From assembly GCF_021532275.1 (NCBI RefSeq), contig NZ_JACBOT010000012.1, positions 58,265 to 122,264 of the forward strand: a DNA stretch of 64,000 nucleotides. Reading direction: 5' to 3'. Position numbers and translations under genes: made by a program. Within the stretch, counting starts at the first letter, position 1; every line of letters starts with the position of its first letter. The notes below the pieces were generated by a model, which made no database searches, had not been told where the DNA came from, and saw nothing but the letters and a program-made list of their open reading frames with translations. This DNA is from Brevibacterium sp. UCMA 11754. Its GTDB lineage: Bacteria; Actinomycetota; Actinomycetes; Actinomycetales; Brevibacteriaceae. Below are positions 32,420 through 41,279 of the stretch, piece by piece.

Positions 32420-33604
32420 AGTGTCATCAGCCCTGCCCCAGAATCCGCATCCCCAACCACCGTCGAGCCTCTGCGCATCGGACCCATCGAGCTGTCCTCG
32501 CCGGTGGTGCTGGCTCCGATGGCGGGAATCACCAACACCGCCTTCCGCCGCCTGTGCCGCGAGTACGGAGCCGGTCTCTATGTGACAGAGATGGTGACGT
32601 CCAGGGCGCTTGTCGAACGTAGCCCCAAGAGCATGCGGATCATCCAGCATGAGCCGTATGAGACACCGCGCTCGGTGCAGCTCTACGGCGTCGACCCGGA
32701 GACGATCGGGCAGGCCGTGCGGATGCTCGTGGACGAAGACCGCGCCGACCACATCGATCTCAACTTCGGCTGCCCCGTGCCCAAGGTCACCAGGAAGGGC
32801 GGCGGTTCGGCCCTGCCCTGGAAGAAGGACCTGTTCAAGGCCATCGTCACAACGGCCGTGACCGAGGCGGACCGCGGCGGCATCCCTCTGACGGTGAAGA
32901 TGCGCAAAGGCATCGACAAAGACCATCAGACCTTCCTCGACGCCGGAGAGACGGCTCGCAATGCGGGTGTGGCAGCGGTTGCCCTCCACGGTCGATCCGC
33001 GGCGGACCTGTACTCCGGCCAGGCTGACTGGGACGCCATCGCCCGACTCAAGGACCACCTCGGCGACACCGTTCCGGTTCTGGGTAACGGTGACATCTTC
33101 GCGGCAGAGGATGCACTTGAGATGATGCGCCGCACGGGATGCGACGGAGTCGTCATCGGCCGTGGATGCCAGGGCCGGCCCTGGCTGTTCGGTGACCTCG
33201 CCAACGCACTGGGCGGCAGCGATGAGCGCTTCCGACCCGGCCTCGCCGAGGTTGCCCGCGCCGTCTACAAGCACGGTGAATACCTGGCCGAATATTATGA
33301 GGACGAGTTCTACGGAGTCCGTGACCTGCGCAAACACATCGCCTGGTATTTCAAGGGCTATCCGGTCGGGGGAGACCTGCGTCGTCAACTGGCGATGGTC
33401 TCCTCGCTCGAAGAGCTCGAGGGGCTGCTGGCCCAACTCGATCAGAACGCACCGTATCCTGGTACAGATGCGGAAGGCTCCCGGGGGCGGACCACCCGCC
33501 CGAAGAAGCCGCATCTGCCCGAAGGGTGGCTCGACTCCCGCATCTTCGATGTCAGCGGGAAGTCTCTGCTCTCCGAGGCGGAACTCGACATCTCGGGAGG
33601 ATGA
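32417..33604 (+). CDS. dusB: tRNA-dihydrouridine synthase
   Basis: A 395-residue FMN enzyme that reduces uridines in the D-loop of tRNA. VVLAPMAGITNTAFRRLCREYGAG is the N-terminal FMN site, DHIDLNFGCPVPKVTRKGGGSAL contains the catalytic Cys of the NxGCP motif, and NGDIFAAEDALEMM with GVVIGRGCQGRPWLF the phosphate-binding end. I put the start at GTG 32417, six bases after GATAAT; ATG 32414 would add one residue. The end overlaps the start region of dgt. dus, dgt and dnaG adjoin in many actinobacteria. Confidence 0.93.
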   Translation: MSVISPAPESASPTTVEPLRIGPIELSSPVVLAPMAGITNTAFRRLCREYGAGLYVTEMVTSRALVERSPKSMRIIQHEPYETPRSVQLYGVDPETIGQAVRMLVDEDRADHIDLNFGCPVPKVTRKGGGSALPWKKDLFKAIVTTAVTEADRGGIPLTVKMRKGIDKDHQTFLDAGETARNAGVAAVALHGRSAADLYSGQADWDAIARLKDHLGDTVPVLGNGDIFAAEDALEMMRRTGCDGVVIGRGCQGRPWLFGDLANALGGSDERFRPGLAEVARAVYKHGEYLAEYYEDEFYGVRDLRKHIAWYFKGYPVGGDLRRQLAMVSSLEELEGLLAQLDQNAPYPGTDAEGSRGRTTRPKKPHLPEGWLDSRIFDVSGKSLLSEAELDISGG

Positions 33605-33606
33605 CA

Positions 33607-34914
33607 ATGCCATTCGAATCTCACCCACGCACCTCGGTGCGCTCGGGGACCGTGGCGACCTACACGCCGTGGGACGAGGAACGATGGGTGAGCGAACCGG
33701 CGAAGAATCCACGCCGTTCGGCCTTTCAACGTGACCGGGCACGGGTTCTGCACTCCGCGGGTCTGCGCCGACTCGGCGCCAAGACTCAGGTCGTCGAACC
33801 AGGCACCGACGATTTCGTCCGTACTCGGCTCACGCATTCCCTCGAAGTCGCCCAGGTCGGACGCGAACTCGCCCGCTACCTCGGCTGCGACCCCGATATC
33901 GTCGACACCGCCTGCCTCAGCCACGACCTCGGCCACCCACCCTTCGGCCACCACGGTGAGACCATTCTCGACGCACTTTGCATCGACATCGGCGGATTCG
34001 AGGGCAATGCGCAGACGCTGCGTCTGGTCACCCGGATCGAACCGAAGGTGATTGCCGATGACGGTCGCCCGGCCGGGCTCAATCTGACACGGGCGAGCCT
34101 CGACGCGCTGACCAAATACCCGTGGTCGCGGAGCGAGGCATCCGTCGGTCGGCGTGACTCCGGTGTCAGGAAGTTCGGCGTCTACGACGACGACAGAGGA
34201 GTCTTCGACTTCTACCGCGAGGGGATCGAAAACGGGAAACGGTGCATCGAAGCCCAGGTGATGGACCTCGCCGATGACATCTCCTACTCCGTCCACGACG
34301 TCGAAGACGCGGTCGCCGGCGGCCATCTGCACCTGGGAGATTTCGCTGCTGTGAACCGCCGCGCAGAGCTCTTCGACATCACCCGGAAGTGGTATCTGCC
34401 GACCACGAGCGATGAGGAGATGGACAAGGCTCTGTCGAGGCTGCAGGCCGCAGCATACTGGCCCTCGGAGACCTATGACGGATCCAGGCGGGCCCAAGCG
34501 GCACTCAAACACATGACGAGTCAGCTCATCGGACGGTTCGTCGGTGCAGCGGAGGCCGCAACGCGTGAGGAATTCGGGTGGGAGCCCTTGTCTCGTTACG
34601 CAGCCGCCCTCGTGGTCCCCGAACCTACGGCTGTCGAGATCGCCGTTCTCAAGGGAATGGCGACGCTGACGGTGATGGTCGCCGAGGATCGTCTGCGTCT
34701 CCATGACATCCAGTCTGCCGTCATTACCGAGCTGTCCCAGTGGTACTCCGAGTCGCCGACAGATCTTGAGCCGATGTTCAGGGCCGACTACTTCGAGGCC
34801 GCCGACGATGCGGCCAGGCTGCGCGTCGTCGTCGACCAGATCGCATCTCTGACCGATCATTCCGCCTGGGCCCTGTACCACCAGCTCAAAGCAGGGGCGG
34901 AGGATCGTCTCTAG
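33607..34914 (+). CDS. dgt: Deoxyguanosinetriphosphate triphosphohydrolase-like protein
   Basis: A 435-residue HD-superfamily phosphohydrolase. RLTHSLEVAQVGRELARYLG supplies the first His and CLSHDLGHPPFGHHGETILD the His-Asp and following histidines; the later MDLADDISYSVHDVEDAV gives the final Asp. Family members hydrolyse dNTPs to nucleosides and triphosphate and so limit the pool. ATG 33607 is chosen because GGGAGG ends six bases before it; ATG 33601 directly abuts that sequence. It lies between dus and dnaG with almost no gaps. Confidence 0.92.
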   Translation: MPFESHPRTSVRSGTVATYTPWDEERWVSEPAKNPRRSAFQRDRARVLHSAGLRRLGAKTQVVEPGTDDFVRTRLTHSLEVAQVGRELARYLGCDPDIVDTACLSHDLGHPPFGHHGETILDALCIDIGGFEGNAQTLRLVTRIEPKVIADDGRPAGLNLTRASLDALTKYPWSRSEASVGRRDSGVRKFGVYDDDRGVFDFYREGIENGKRCIEAQVMDLADDISYSVHDVEDAVAGGHLHLGDFAAVNRRAELFDITRKWYLPTTSDEEMDKALSRLQAAAYWPSETYDGSRRAQAALKHMTSQLIGRFVGAAEAATREEFGWEPLSRYAAALVVPEPTAVEIAVLKGMATLTVMVAEDRLRLHDIQSAVITELSQWYSESPTDLEPMFRADYFEAADDAARLRVVVDQIASLTDHSAWALYHQLKAGAEDRL

Positions 34915-34917
34915 ACC

Positions 34918-37098
34918 ATGGCCGGACTGATCAGACGCGAGGACATCGACGAGCTTCGAAGTCGAACCCGCATCGACGAGGTGGTGGGTGAGTTCGTCAC
35001 GCTCAAGACCGCGGGAATCGGCTCGCTCAAGGGCCTCTGCCCCTTCCACGATGAGAAGACCCCGTCGTTCACCGTTCGTCCTCAGGTCGGGATGTATCAC
35101 TGCTTCGGCTGCGGTGAGTCAGGCGACGTCTTCGCTTTCCTACAGAAGATCGAACAGCTCAGCTTCGTCGAAACCGTCGAATCTCTGGCCGGCAAGATCG
35201 GGATGCATCTGCGTTATGAAGATGGCAAGGGTCCCGATCGTGAGCAGGCCAGCCGGCGCCAACGGCTGCTGGAGATGCACGAGGTGGCGCAGCGCTTCTT
35301 CACTCAGTCGTTGGAGGGCGAGCAGGGACAGATCGGTCGGGAATTCCTCGAAGGCCGTGGCTTCCCCAGCAGCTCGAGCCGTGAATTCGGTCTCGGCTTC
35401 GCTCCCAAATCCTGGGATTCGCTGACCAGCCAGCTCAAGCGAGCCGGTTTCAGCGAGGAGGAGATTCTTGCCGGAGGTTTGGCCAGTGAGGGTGGCCGCG
35501 GCATCTACGACCGTTTCCGTGGCAGGGTCGTCTGGCCCATCAAGGACATGACCTCTCGGACCATCGGCTTCGGCGCCAGGCGCCTGTTCGACGACGACCA
35601 GGGGCCGAAGTATCTGAATACTCCGGAAACCGCGCTCTATCACAAGAATCAGGTGCTCTACGGGCTGGATCTGGCCAAGAAGGACATCGCGAAGACCAAG
35701 CGTGTGGTCATCGTCGAGGGCTACACAGATGTCATGGCCGCACACCTTGCTGGAGTCACGCAGGCGGTGGCCACATGTGGAACGGCCTTCGGGCCTGAGC
35801 ATGTGAAGATCGTGAGACGACTGCTCGGCGACGACCCGACGGGACAGGTGATCTTCACCTTCGACGGAGACGCAGCCGGACAGAAGGCGGCACTGCGGGC
35901 CTTCGAATTCGAGAGTGAGTTCACCGCCCAGACCTTCGTCGCAGTCGAACCGGATGGGCTCGACCCCTGCGACCTGCGGATGCAGAAGGGCGACGGTGCG
36001 CTGCGCGAACTCATCGATGGTCGCAAACCGCTCTTCGAGTTCGTCATCACCACCGCGATCTCTCGCTACGACCTCGACTCGGTCGAGGGCAGGATCGCTG
36101 CAGTCAAGGCCAGTGCCGAGGTCCTGACCGACATTCGTGATCGCAACAGCCTCAGCCACTACTATCGCTTTGTCGCCGGCCGCATCGGCGTCGACATCGA
36201 CGAGGTGGAATCAGCGGTCAGGGATGCCCGAAAGAGGCCGAAGAAATCGCAGCCTCACCAGTCTCGTCAGACTCCGGGCGGATCACCGCAGGCCCCGCCG
36301 GAGACCCCTCCCGGACCGGCCCCGGCACAGCCCGGAGCGGCCCAGCGGGTTCCCTTCGGCGCGCAGCGGACGCAGATGAACGGATCGCAGGGTCAGCCTG
36401 CCGCGTGGAAGCAGAACCAATCGGCTCCGGTGCAGGCCCGGCCAGGGCAGCAGGCAGCCGGAGCGCAGGCGCCCGGAGCGCAGGCGCCCGGAGCGCAGGC
36501 TCCAGGACAACCAGCACCGGACTCCGCCGGGGGAGTCTCCGGCAAGGACGACACCGCCATCGAATACGTCTACGATGAGCGCCCAGATGTGTCGAACCTG
36601 TCGGCCCCGATCAGCCCCGCTCGCCTGAAGACGGAGAAGGGGGCCTTGATGGTGGCGCTGCAGCATCCCGAGTTCGTCAATGCCAAGCTCTTCGACTCCC
36701 TGTCTGCCCGAGCCTTCGAACACCCGGGCTACCGCCGGATCCAGTCCGCGATCAAGGCTGCCGGAGGACTGAAATCTGCGGGAGGTGTGAACTCAGCCGG
36801 ATCCGCCGACGCCACGCGCTGGGCGGAAGCCGTCCTCGCAGCCAGTGACGAGGATCTCAAGCCCTATGTCATGCAGCTGCTCGTGTCTCCCTTGCCGGTG
36901 GCAGACGGTGTCAGCGCGGAGGGATTCGCCAGAGGCATCGTGGCCCGCCTCTTCGACTACGACCTCGAACGGATCGCCAAGGAGCTGCACTCACGACTGC
37001 AGCGCCAGGACACCACGGACACCGATGCGCAGACGACGCTTCTGGGGCAGCTGCAGGTTCTCGAACAGCACAGGGCACGGTTGAAGACACTGATGTGA
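34918..37098 (+). CDS. dnaG: DNA primase
   Basis: A 726-residue primase. Residues 1-100 form the CHC2 zinc-binding domain (CPFHDEKTPSF and YHCFGCGESGDVF). The TOPRIM core follows, with VVIVEGYTDVMAAHLAG carrying the Glu and TFDGDAAGQKAAL the Asp pair. A Pro/Gln/Ala/Gly-rich linker (about residues 440-540), which includes a three-copy GAQAP repeat, leads to the C-terminal helicase-interaction domain (QHPEFVNAKLFDSLSARAFEHP). It synthesises RNA primers at the replication fork and begins three bases after the dgt stop. Confidence 0.96.
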   Translation: MAGLIRREDIDELRSRTRIDEVVGEFVTLKTAGIGSLKGLCPFHDEKTPSFTVRPQVGMYHCFGCGESGDVFAFLQKIEQLSFVETVESLAGKIGMHLRYEDGKGPDREQASRRQRLLEMHEVAQRFFTQSLEGEQGQIGREFLEGRGFPSSSSREFGLGFAPKSWDSLTSQLKRAGFSEEEILAGGLASEGGRGIYDRFRGRVVWPIKDMTSRTIGFGARRLFDDDQGPKYLNTPETALYHKNQVLYGLDLAKKDIAKTKRVVIVEGYTDVMAAHLAGVTQAVATCGTAFGPEHVKIVRRLLGDDPTGQVIFTFDGDAAGQKAALRAFEFESEFTAQTFVAVEPDGLDPCDLRMQKGDGALRELIDGRKPLFEFVITTAISRYDLDSVEGRIAAVKASAEVLTDIRDRNSLSHYYRFVAGRIGVDIDEVESAVRDARKRPKKSQPHQSRQTPGGSPQAPPETPPGPAPAQPGAAQRVPFGAQRTQMNGSQGQPAAWKQNQSAPVQARPGQQAAGAQAPGAQAPGAQAPGQPAPDSAGGVSGKDDTAIEYVYDERPDVSNLSAPISPARLKTEKGALMVALQHPEFVNAKLFDSLSARAFEHPGYRRIQSAIKAAGGLKSAGGVNSAGSADATRWAEAVLAASDEDLKPYVMQLLVSPLPVADGVSAEGFARGIVARLFDYDLERIAKELHSRLQRQDTTDTDAQTTLLGQLQVLEQHRARLKTLM
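36461..36505 (+). repeat. 15-bp tandem repeat in the dnaG linker
   Basis: GAGCGCAGGCGCCCG occurs at 36461-36475 and 36476-36490, followed by a diverged copy at 36491-36505. It encodes GAQAP units in the disordered linker, in frame. Confidence 0.9.
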
Positions 37099-37139
37099 AG
37101 GTGGCGGTTCTCGCCTGAGAACGTGAAATAGTGCACAAT

Positions 37140-37178
37140 TGCAATTTTGCAGTTGGTGAAAAGTTGCATGAGATGCAA
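37140..37178. promoter_or_regulatory. Two candidate TetR operators
   Basis: TGCAATTTTGCA (37140-37151; arms TGCAA and TTGCA) and TTGCATGAGATGCAA (37164-37178; 6-bp arms, 3-base spacer) lie immediately upstream of the TetR gene. The second abuts AAAAAT (37177-37182), a possible -10 six bases before ATG 37189. Confidence 0.55.
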
Positions 37179-37188
37179 AAATGGTCTC

Positions 37189-37833
37189 ATGCGTGAATCC
37201 GAACCCGAATCCCTCCGTGTCAAAAAGGCGCGTCAGACGCGTCATGCGCTGCACGACGCGGCAATCACTCGGGTTCTCGACGAGGGACTCGAATGCGCGA
37301 CGGTGGCGAATATCGCCGCCGATGTCGGCGTATCCACACGAACCTTCTTCAACTATTACGCGACGAAGGAAGACGCCATCGTCGGGCTCGACGAGTCGAA
37401 TATCGACGCCAAGCTGGTTGATGACTACGTCCACTCTGATTCAGGAGTGGAGGATCTGGCCGAGGACACTGCCCGTTTCGTCCGCGAAGTGCTGCTCATG
37501 GGTTCGATGGATCCCAGCCTGCCGGCACGGCGCAGGAAACTGTTCGCCCGCTATCCGGAGCTGGTCAGCAAGCGCTTCGATCGGGCCGAGGCTCTTGAAG
37601 AGCTCGTGGCCGAACACGTGTTGGCTCGTCTGCGCTTCCTGGGGCAGGAGTTCTCGACCGAAGAATCGGCCTGGCGCAGCGCCAGGATGCTCACCCAACT
37701 GTGCCGGGTGCCCCTGAACCACGCTGGTCAGACGGTCAAGCGCTCACCCGAGCGCATTGACGAGAAGTCCGGCACGCAACCACTCTTCGAAGAATCATTG
37801 GGACTCTTCCTCAAGGTTCTGGACCGACTATGA
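37189..37833 (+). CDS. TetR-family transcriptional regulator
   Basis: A 214-residue regulator. The helix-turn-helix is AAITRVLDEGLECATVANIAADVGVSTRTFFNYYATKEDAIV, and the all-helical C-terminus is divergent as usual. ATG 37189 is used because a possible -10 (AAAAAT) and operator-like palindromes lie just upstream; an ATG-independent start at 37147 would extend it into that operator. The stop overlaps the start of the MFS exporter (ATGA at 37830-37833), so the pair is one unit and the regulator most likely represses its own efflux pump. Confidence 0.88.
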   Translation: MRESEPESLRVKKARQTRHALHDAAITRVLDEGLECATVANIAADVGVSTRTFFNYYATKEDAIVGLDESNIDAKLVDDYVHSDSGVEDLAEDTARFVREVLLMGSMDPSLPARRRKLFARYPELVSKRFDRAEALEELVAEHVLARLRFLGQEFSTEESAWRSARMLTQLCRVPLNHAGQTVKRSPERIDEKSGTQPLFEESLGLFLKVLDRL

Positions 37834-39611
37834 CAAAGGCTGAAATGAGAAGCAATCAAGGACTGAGAGCCGGCGGAATGCCGAAGACCCCGGAAGACCG
37901 CAGTGAACCCGAGCAGATGAAGACATCTGCGATCATCCTGTTGTTTGTGGGACTGATGATCGCGATGTTCATGTTCTCCCTCAACCAGACGGTGCTGGCG
38001 ACCGCCCTGCCGACGATCGTCGGTGAACTCGACGGTGTGGACCAGATGCTGTGGGTGTCCACAGCGTTCATGCTCGCCTCGACGATCATGATGCCCATCT
38101 ACGGCAAGGTCGGCGACCTGTTCGGTCGCAAACCGCTCTTCATGTTCGCGATCTGCTGTTTCCTGCTCGGCTCGGTCTTCGCACTCATCGCAAACGACAT
38201 GTCGATGCTCATCTTCGGTCGTGTGCTCCAGGGCATCGGCGGCGGCGGCATGATGATCCTGTCGCAGTCCATCATCGCCTCTGTGGTCCCGGCCCGTGAA
38301 CGTGGCAAATACATGGGCATCATGGGTTCGGCCTTCGCCGTGTCCTCAGTCGCCGGCCCACTCATCGGCGGTTGGCTGACGGAAGGTCCCGGCTGGCGCT
38401 GGGCCTTCGCCATCAACTTCCCACTGGGCATCATCGCTCTCATCGCTGCCGCCATCTTCCTCAAGGTGCCCAAACGCGCTCCCGGACCACGTCCGAAGAT
38501 CGACGTCATCGGCATGGCCCTGATCTCGATCGTCACTTCCTGCATCGTCCTCGTCTCCGCGTGGGGCGGACACGACTACGAATGGGGATCCTGGCAGATC
38601 AACGGCCTCATCATCGTCGGTGTCCTCGCGATCATCGGGTTCATCCTCGTCGAGCTCAAGGTCAGCGAGCCGGTCATCCCGATGTACCTGTTCAAGAACC
38701 GCGACTTCCTGCTGTGCACCGTCGCAGGCCTGTTCATCGGCGTCGGAATGTTCGGTGTTCTCTCCTACATGCCCACCTATCTGCAGATGGTTCACGGCAT
38801 CGATGCCACAGTGGCAGGCCTGATGATGGTTCCTATGATGGGCACGATGCTCATCTCCTCGACCCTCATCGGCTTCGTCGTCTCCCGCACCGGCAAGTAC
38901 AAGAAGTATCCTCTTATGGGCATCCTGATCATGGCTGCCTCTCTCGTGCTGCTGTCGCAGCTCAAAGCAGACAGTGCCGCTTGGGAGACCATGGGCTGCT
39001 TGGCTCTGCTGGGACTCGGACTGGGACTGAGCATGCAGACCCTCGTGCTCGTCGTCCAGAACGCATTCCCCGTTGCCATGGTCGGCACTGCCACAGCATC
39101 GAACAACTACTTCCGCCAGGTCGGAGCGACCTTGGGCATGGCCTTCATCGGTTCGGTATTCACACAGCGCCTCCTGGACAACATCAAGGACGGGATGGGT
39201 GAGTTGGCGAAGGCCAATCCCTCGCAGCCACTGCCCAAGGTGTCCTCGACGGGGCTCACACCCCAGATCGTCGCCGAGATGCCCGAGCCGCTGCACACTC
39301 TCATCATCACGTCGTACAACGACGCCTTGGTGCCGCTGTTCCTGTGGGTTGCCCCACTGGCAGTCCTCGGGTTCGTCTTCCTGTGCTTCCTGCCCAACAC
39401 ACCGCTGGCGCAGACCTTGAAGGCTGACCCTGCGAAACGCGAACTCGTGCGTGTCGGCGCAGACTCATCCGCCAGTCTGACGGACGTTTCCCAGAGTCAC
39501 ACCGACTCATCCGATAGTCTGGCTGAGAAGGCTAGGCTGAAGGAGTCGACTCATGACGGTACTGACCATACTCAACGCTCCTGGGACGGAAGTTCCGGAC
39601 CAGCTCACTGA
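37830..39611 (+). CDS. MFS multidrug exporter, DHA2 (EmrB/QacA) family, 14 TM
   Basis: A 593-residue membrane protein with about 14 hydrophobic segments. QTVLATALPTIVGEL is the D1/motif C-like opening of DHA2 proteins, MMPIYGKVGDLFGRKPLFM is motif A between TM2 and TM3, and VFALIANDMSMLIFGRVLQGIGGGGMMILSQ and GSAFAVSSVAGPLIGGWLTEG cover motifs B and C. Such pumps use the proton gradient to expel cationic or lipophilic drugs. The last 60 residues are a hydrophilic Ser/Asp-rich tail. The start overlaps the TetR stop, and the 3' end overlaps the next gene by 59 bases. Confidence 0.92.
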   Translation: MTKAEMRSNQGLRAGGMPKTPEDRSEPEQMKTSAIILLFVGLMIAMFMFSLNQTVLATALPTIVGELDGVDQMLWVSTAFMLASTIMMPIYGKVGDLFGRKPLFMFAICCFLLGSVFALIANDMSMLIFGRVLQGIGGGGMMILSQSIIASVVPARERGKYMGIMGSAFAVSSVAGPLIGGWLTEGPGWRWAFAINFPLGIIALIAAAIFLKVPKRAPGPRPKIDVIGMALISIVTSCIVLVSAWGGHDYEWGSWQINGLIIVGVLAIIGFILVELKVSEPVIPMYLFKNRDFLLCTVAGLFIGVGMFGVLSYMPTYLQMVHGIDATVAGLMMVPMMGTMLISSTLIGFVVSRTGKYKKYPLMGILIMAASLVLLSQLKADSAAWETMGCLALLGLGLGLSMQTLVLVVQNAFPVAMVGTATASNNYFRQVGATLGMAFIGSVFTQRLLDNIKDGMGELAKANPSQPLPKVSSTGLTPQIVAEMPEPLHTLIITSYNDALVPLFLWVAPLAVLGFVFLCFLPNTPLAQTLKADPAKRELVRVGADSSASLTDVSQSHTDSSDSLAEKARLKESTHDGTDHTQRSWDGSSGPAH

Positions 39612-40518
39612 CCTCGGTCGGAAGGAGGACGTCGAGCTGCGGATCGTCGAGGCCCACGAGTTGGGCTCCGCTCTCCCCGGCACCGATGTCCTCCTTCTCT
39701 GGGACTTCTTCTCGAAGGCGCTGCGCAGCGAATTCGGACACGCCGACAGCCTGAAGTGGATCCACGCGGCCGCGGCGGGGGTGGACTCGCTGCTGTTCGA
39801 CGAACTCTCGGCTTCGGAGGTCGTGGTCACGAATGCACGCGGCATCTTCGACCGTCCGATCGCGGAATTCGTGCTCAACTACATCCTGATCCATGCGAAG
39901 AACTCGCTGCGATCACTTCAGGATCAACGGGAATCCGCCTGGAACCGTCGATCGACCAAGAATCTGGCCGGATCGCAGGCTCTGATCGTCGGCACAGGTT
40001 CGATCGGCCGGGAGATCGCCAGGGTCCTCAGCGCCCTCGACGTCAATGTCACCGGCGCCGGCAGCCACGCACGGACCGGAGACGCTGACTTCGGGTCCGT
40101 CATCGACTCGTCTCAGCTGAGTTCTCACCTGTCCGGCGTCGACTGGGTCATCAACATCGCGCCGCTGACGGACAGAACGAAGAACCTCTTCGACGCCGAG
40201 GTGTTCGCCGCCATGGACCCGAGTGCCTACTTCGTCAATGTCGGTCGTGGCGAAGGTGTTGTCACCTCCGACCTCGTCAACGCGCTCGAGTCAGGCCAGA
40301 TCTCCGGTGCAGGGCTCGACGTCTTCGACGAAGAGCCGCTGCCAGCCGACCACCCCTTGTGGCAGGCCGACAACGTCATCGTCACCCCGCACATGAGTGG
40401 GGACACTGATGGATGGCGTTCACGTCTGGCCGACCAGTTCGTCGACCTGTTCGAGAAGTACGCGGCAGGGGAGACGTTCCCGCATGCGGTCGACAAGGCG
40501 GCGGGCTACGTACGATGA
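39553..40518 (+). CDS. D-isomer-specific 2-hydroxyacid dehydrogenase family protein
   Basis: A 321-residue NAD-dependent enzyme. LIVGTGSIGREIARVLSALD is the Rossmann motif, WVINIAPLTDRTKNLFDAEV and FVNVGRGEGVVTSDLVNALE carry the active-site Arg region, GAGLDVFDEEPLPADHPLW the Glu, and VIVTPHMSG the catalytic His. The substrate is unknown. AAGGAGT lies before ATG 39553, and a TAGGCT box at 39533-39538 suggests its own promoter inside the MFS gene. The stop overlaps the next start (ATGA). Confidence 0.86.
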   Translation: MTVLTILNAPGTEVPDQLTDLGRKEDVELRIVEAHELGSALPGTDVLLLWDFFSKALRSEFGHADSLKWIHAAAAGVDSLLFDELSASEVVVTNARGIFDRPIAEFVLNYILIHAKNSLRSLQDQRESAWNRRSTKNLAGSQALIVGTGSIGREIARVLSALDVNVTGAGSHARTGDADFGSVIDSSQLSSHLSGVDWVINIAPLTDRTKNLFDAEVFAAMDPSAYFVNVGRGEGVVTSDLVNALESGQISGAGLDVFDEEPLPADHPLWQADNVIVTPHMSGDTDGWRSRLADQFVDLFEKYAAGETFPHAVDKAAGYVR

Positions 40519-41120
40519 CCGAGAAGTCAGACCATGCTGCCCAGCGAGCGTTCCTCGCTCAGGTTGTCAGTGAACTCATTGCGGTGCGCAGGGCACGACT
40601 GCTGAGCATGCTCGTGTTGGCCCTTGCCATGCTCGTAGCTGGTCTCGGCGCGGCAATGCAGGCGCAGGGGACCCAGGTGGACACGGTCCTGCTGTTCTCA
40701 GCGTTCAGTCTCATCATGATCGGAATCGTGTGTGCGCTGGGTGCGATCATCGCGTGGACGAGGATCAATCGTGACGTCCTCGACTCAGTCGCCTCCGCTA
40801 GACCGGCCCGTGCCCGCGCACCCAGAAGCCGCAACGCGGGTATGGCTGTGGCAATCGGCTTTGCGGTGATCGGACTTCTGTTCGGATGGATGCTGTTTTC
40901 AATGACACCGATCTTGGCAGTTGCGGTTGTCCTGGCATGTGCGATCCTTGCCTGTCTGGGACCTGTTTGGGCCAATGAACTCTCCAGCGCTGATGATCGC
41001 TTCGCCGTGATTCTCGACAGCGACGACGAGCTGGCCGATCGGTTCCGCACCTATACCCCGATCTGGCTTCACGACGCGTTCGAGAATGAGAAGGCAGGCA
41101 GCGGCAGAGACCGAACCTGA
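40515..41120 (+). CDS. Small hypothetical membrane protein (4 TM)
   Basis: A 201-residue protein with two pairs of membrane segments: about residues 29-50 and 57-82, then 108-130 and 132-152. The N-terminal 25 residues and the C-terminal 50 are cytosolic and charged. I recognise no family. It begins at an ATG overlapping the upstream dehydrogenase stop (40515-40518), so it is translated from the same mRNA. A strong hairpin follows it at 41215. Confidence 0.65.
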   Translation: MTEKSDHAAQRAFLAQVVSELIAVRRARLLSMLVLALAMLVAGLGAAMQAQGTQVDTVLLFSAFSLIMIGIVCALGAIIAWTRINRDVLDSVASARPARARAPRSRNAGMAVAIGFAVIGLLFGWMLFSMTPILAVAVVLACAILACLGPVWANELSSADDRFAVILDSDDELADRFRTYTPIWLHDAFENEKAGSGRDRT

Positions 41121-41214
41121 GCAGGTTCGCCGTTCACCGGTCACATACGGACAGGACATCTCAGCCGCGGTAGGCAGAGAAGCACTCGAGGCGAGCCGAC
41201 ACTTTCAGACAGTG

Positions 41215-41247
41215 AAGCGCCCGCAGCCATTCATGCTGCGGGCGCTT
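41215..41247. terminator. Bidirectional terminator between convergent genes
   Basis: AAGCGCCCGCAGC (41215-41227) pairs perfectly with GCTGCGGGCGCTT (41235-41247) around a seven-base loop. It lies between the membrane protein gene (plus) and GAPDH (minus). Confidence 0.8.
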
Positions 41248-41279
41248 ACGCATGCGATCAGACCCTCGGATCGATCAGA

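Noticed and set aside
32165..33742. Minus-strand open frame opposite dus (about 525 codons)
   Set aside because: Shadow of the tRNA-dihydrouridine synthase gene, with no domain of its own.
33442..35100. Long minus-strand open frame opposite dgt (about 552 codons)
   Set aside because: It spans dus, dgt and dnaG, all recognisable on the plus strand; a shadow frame.
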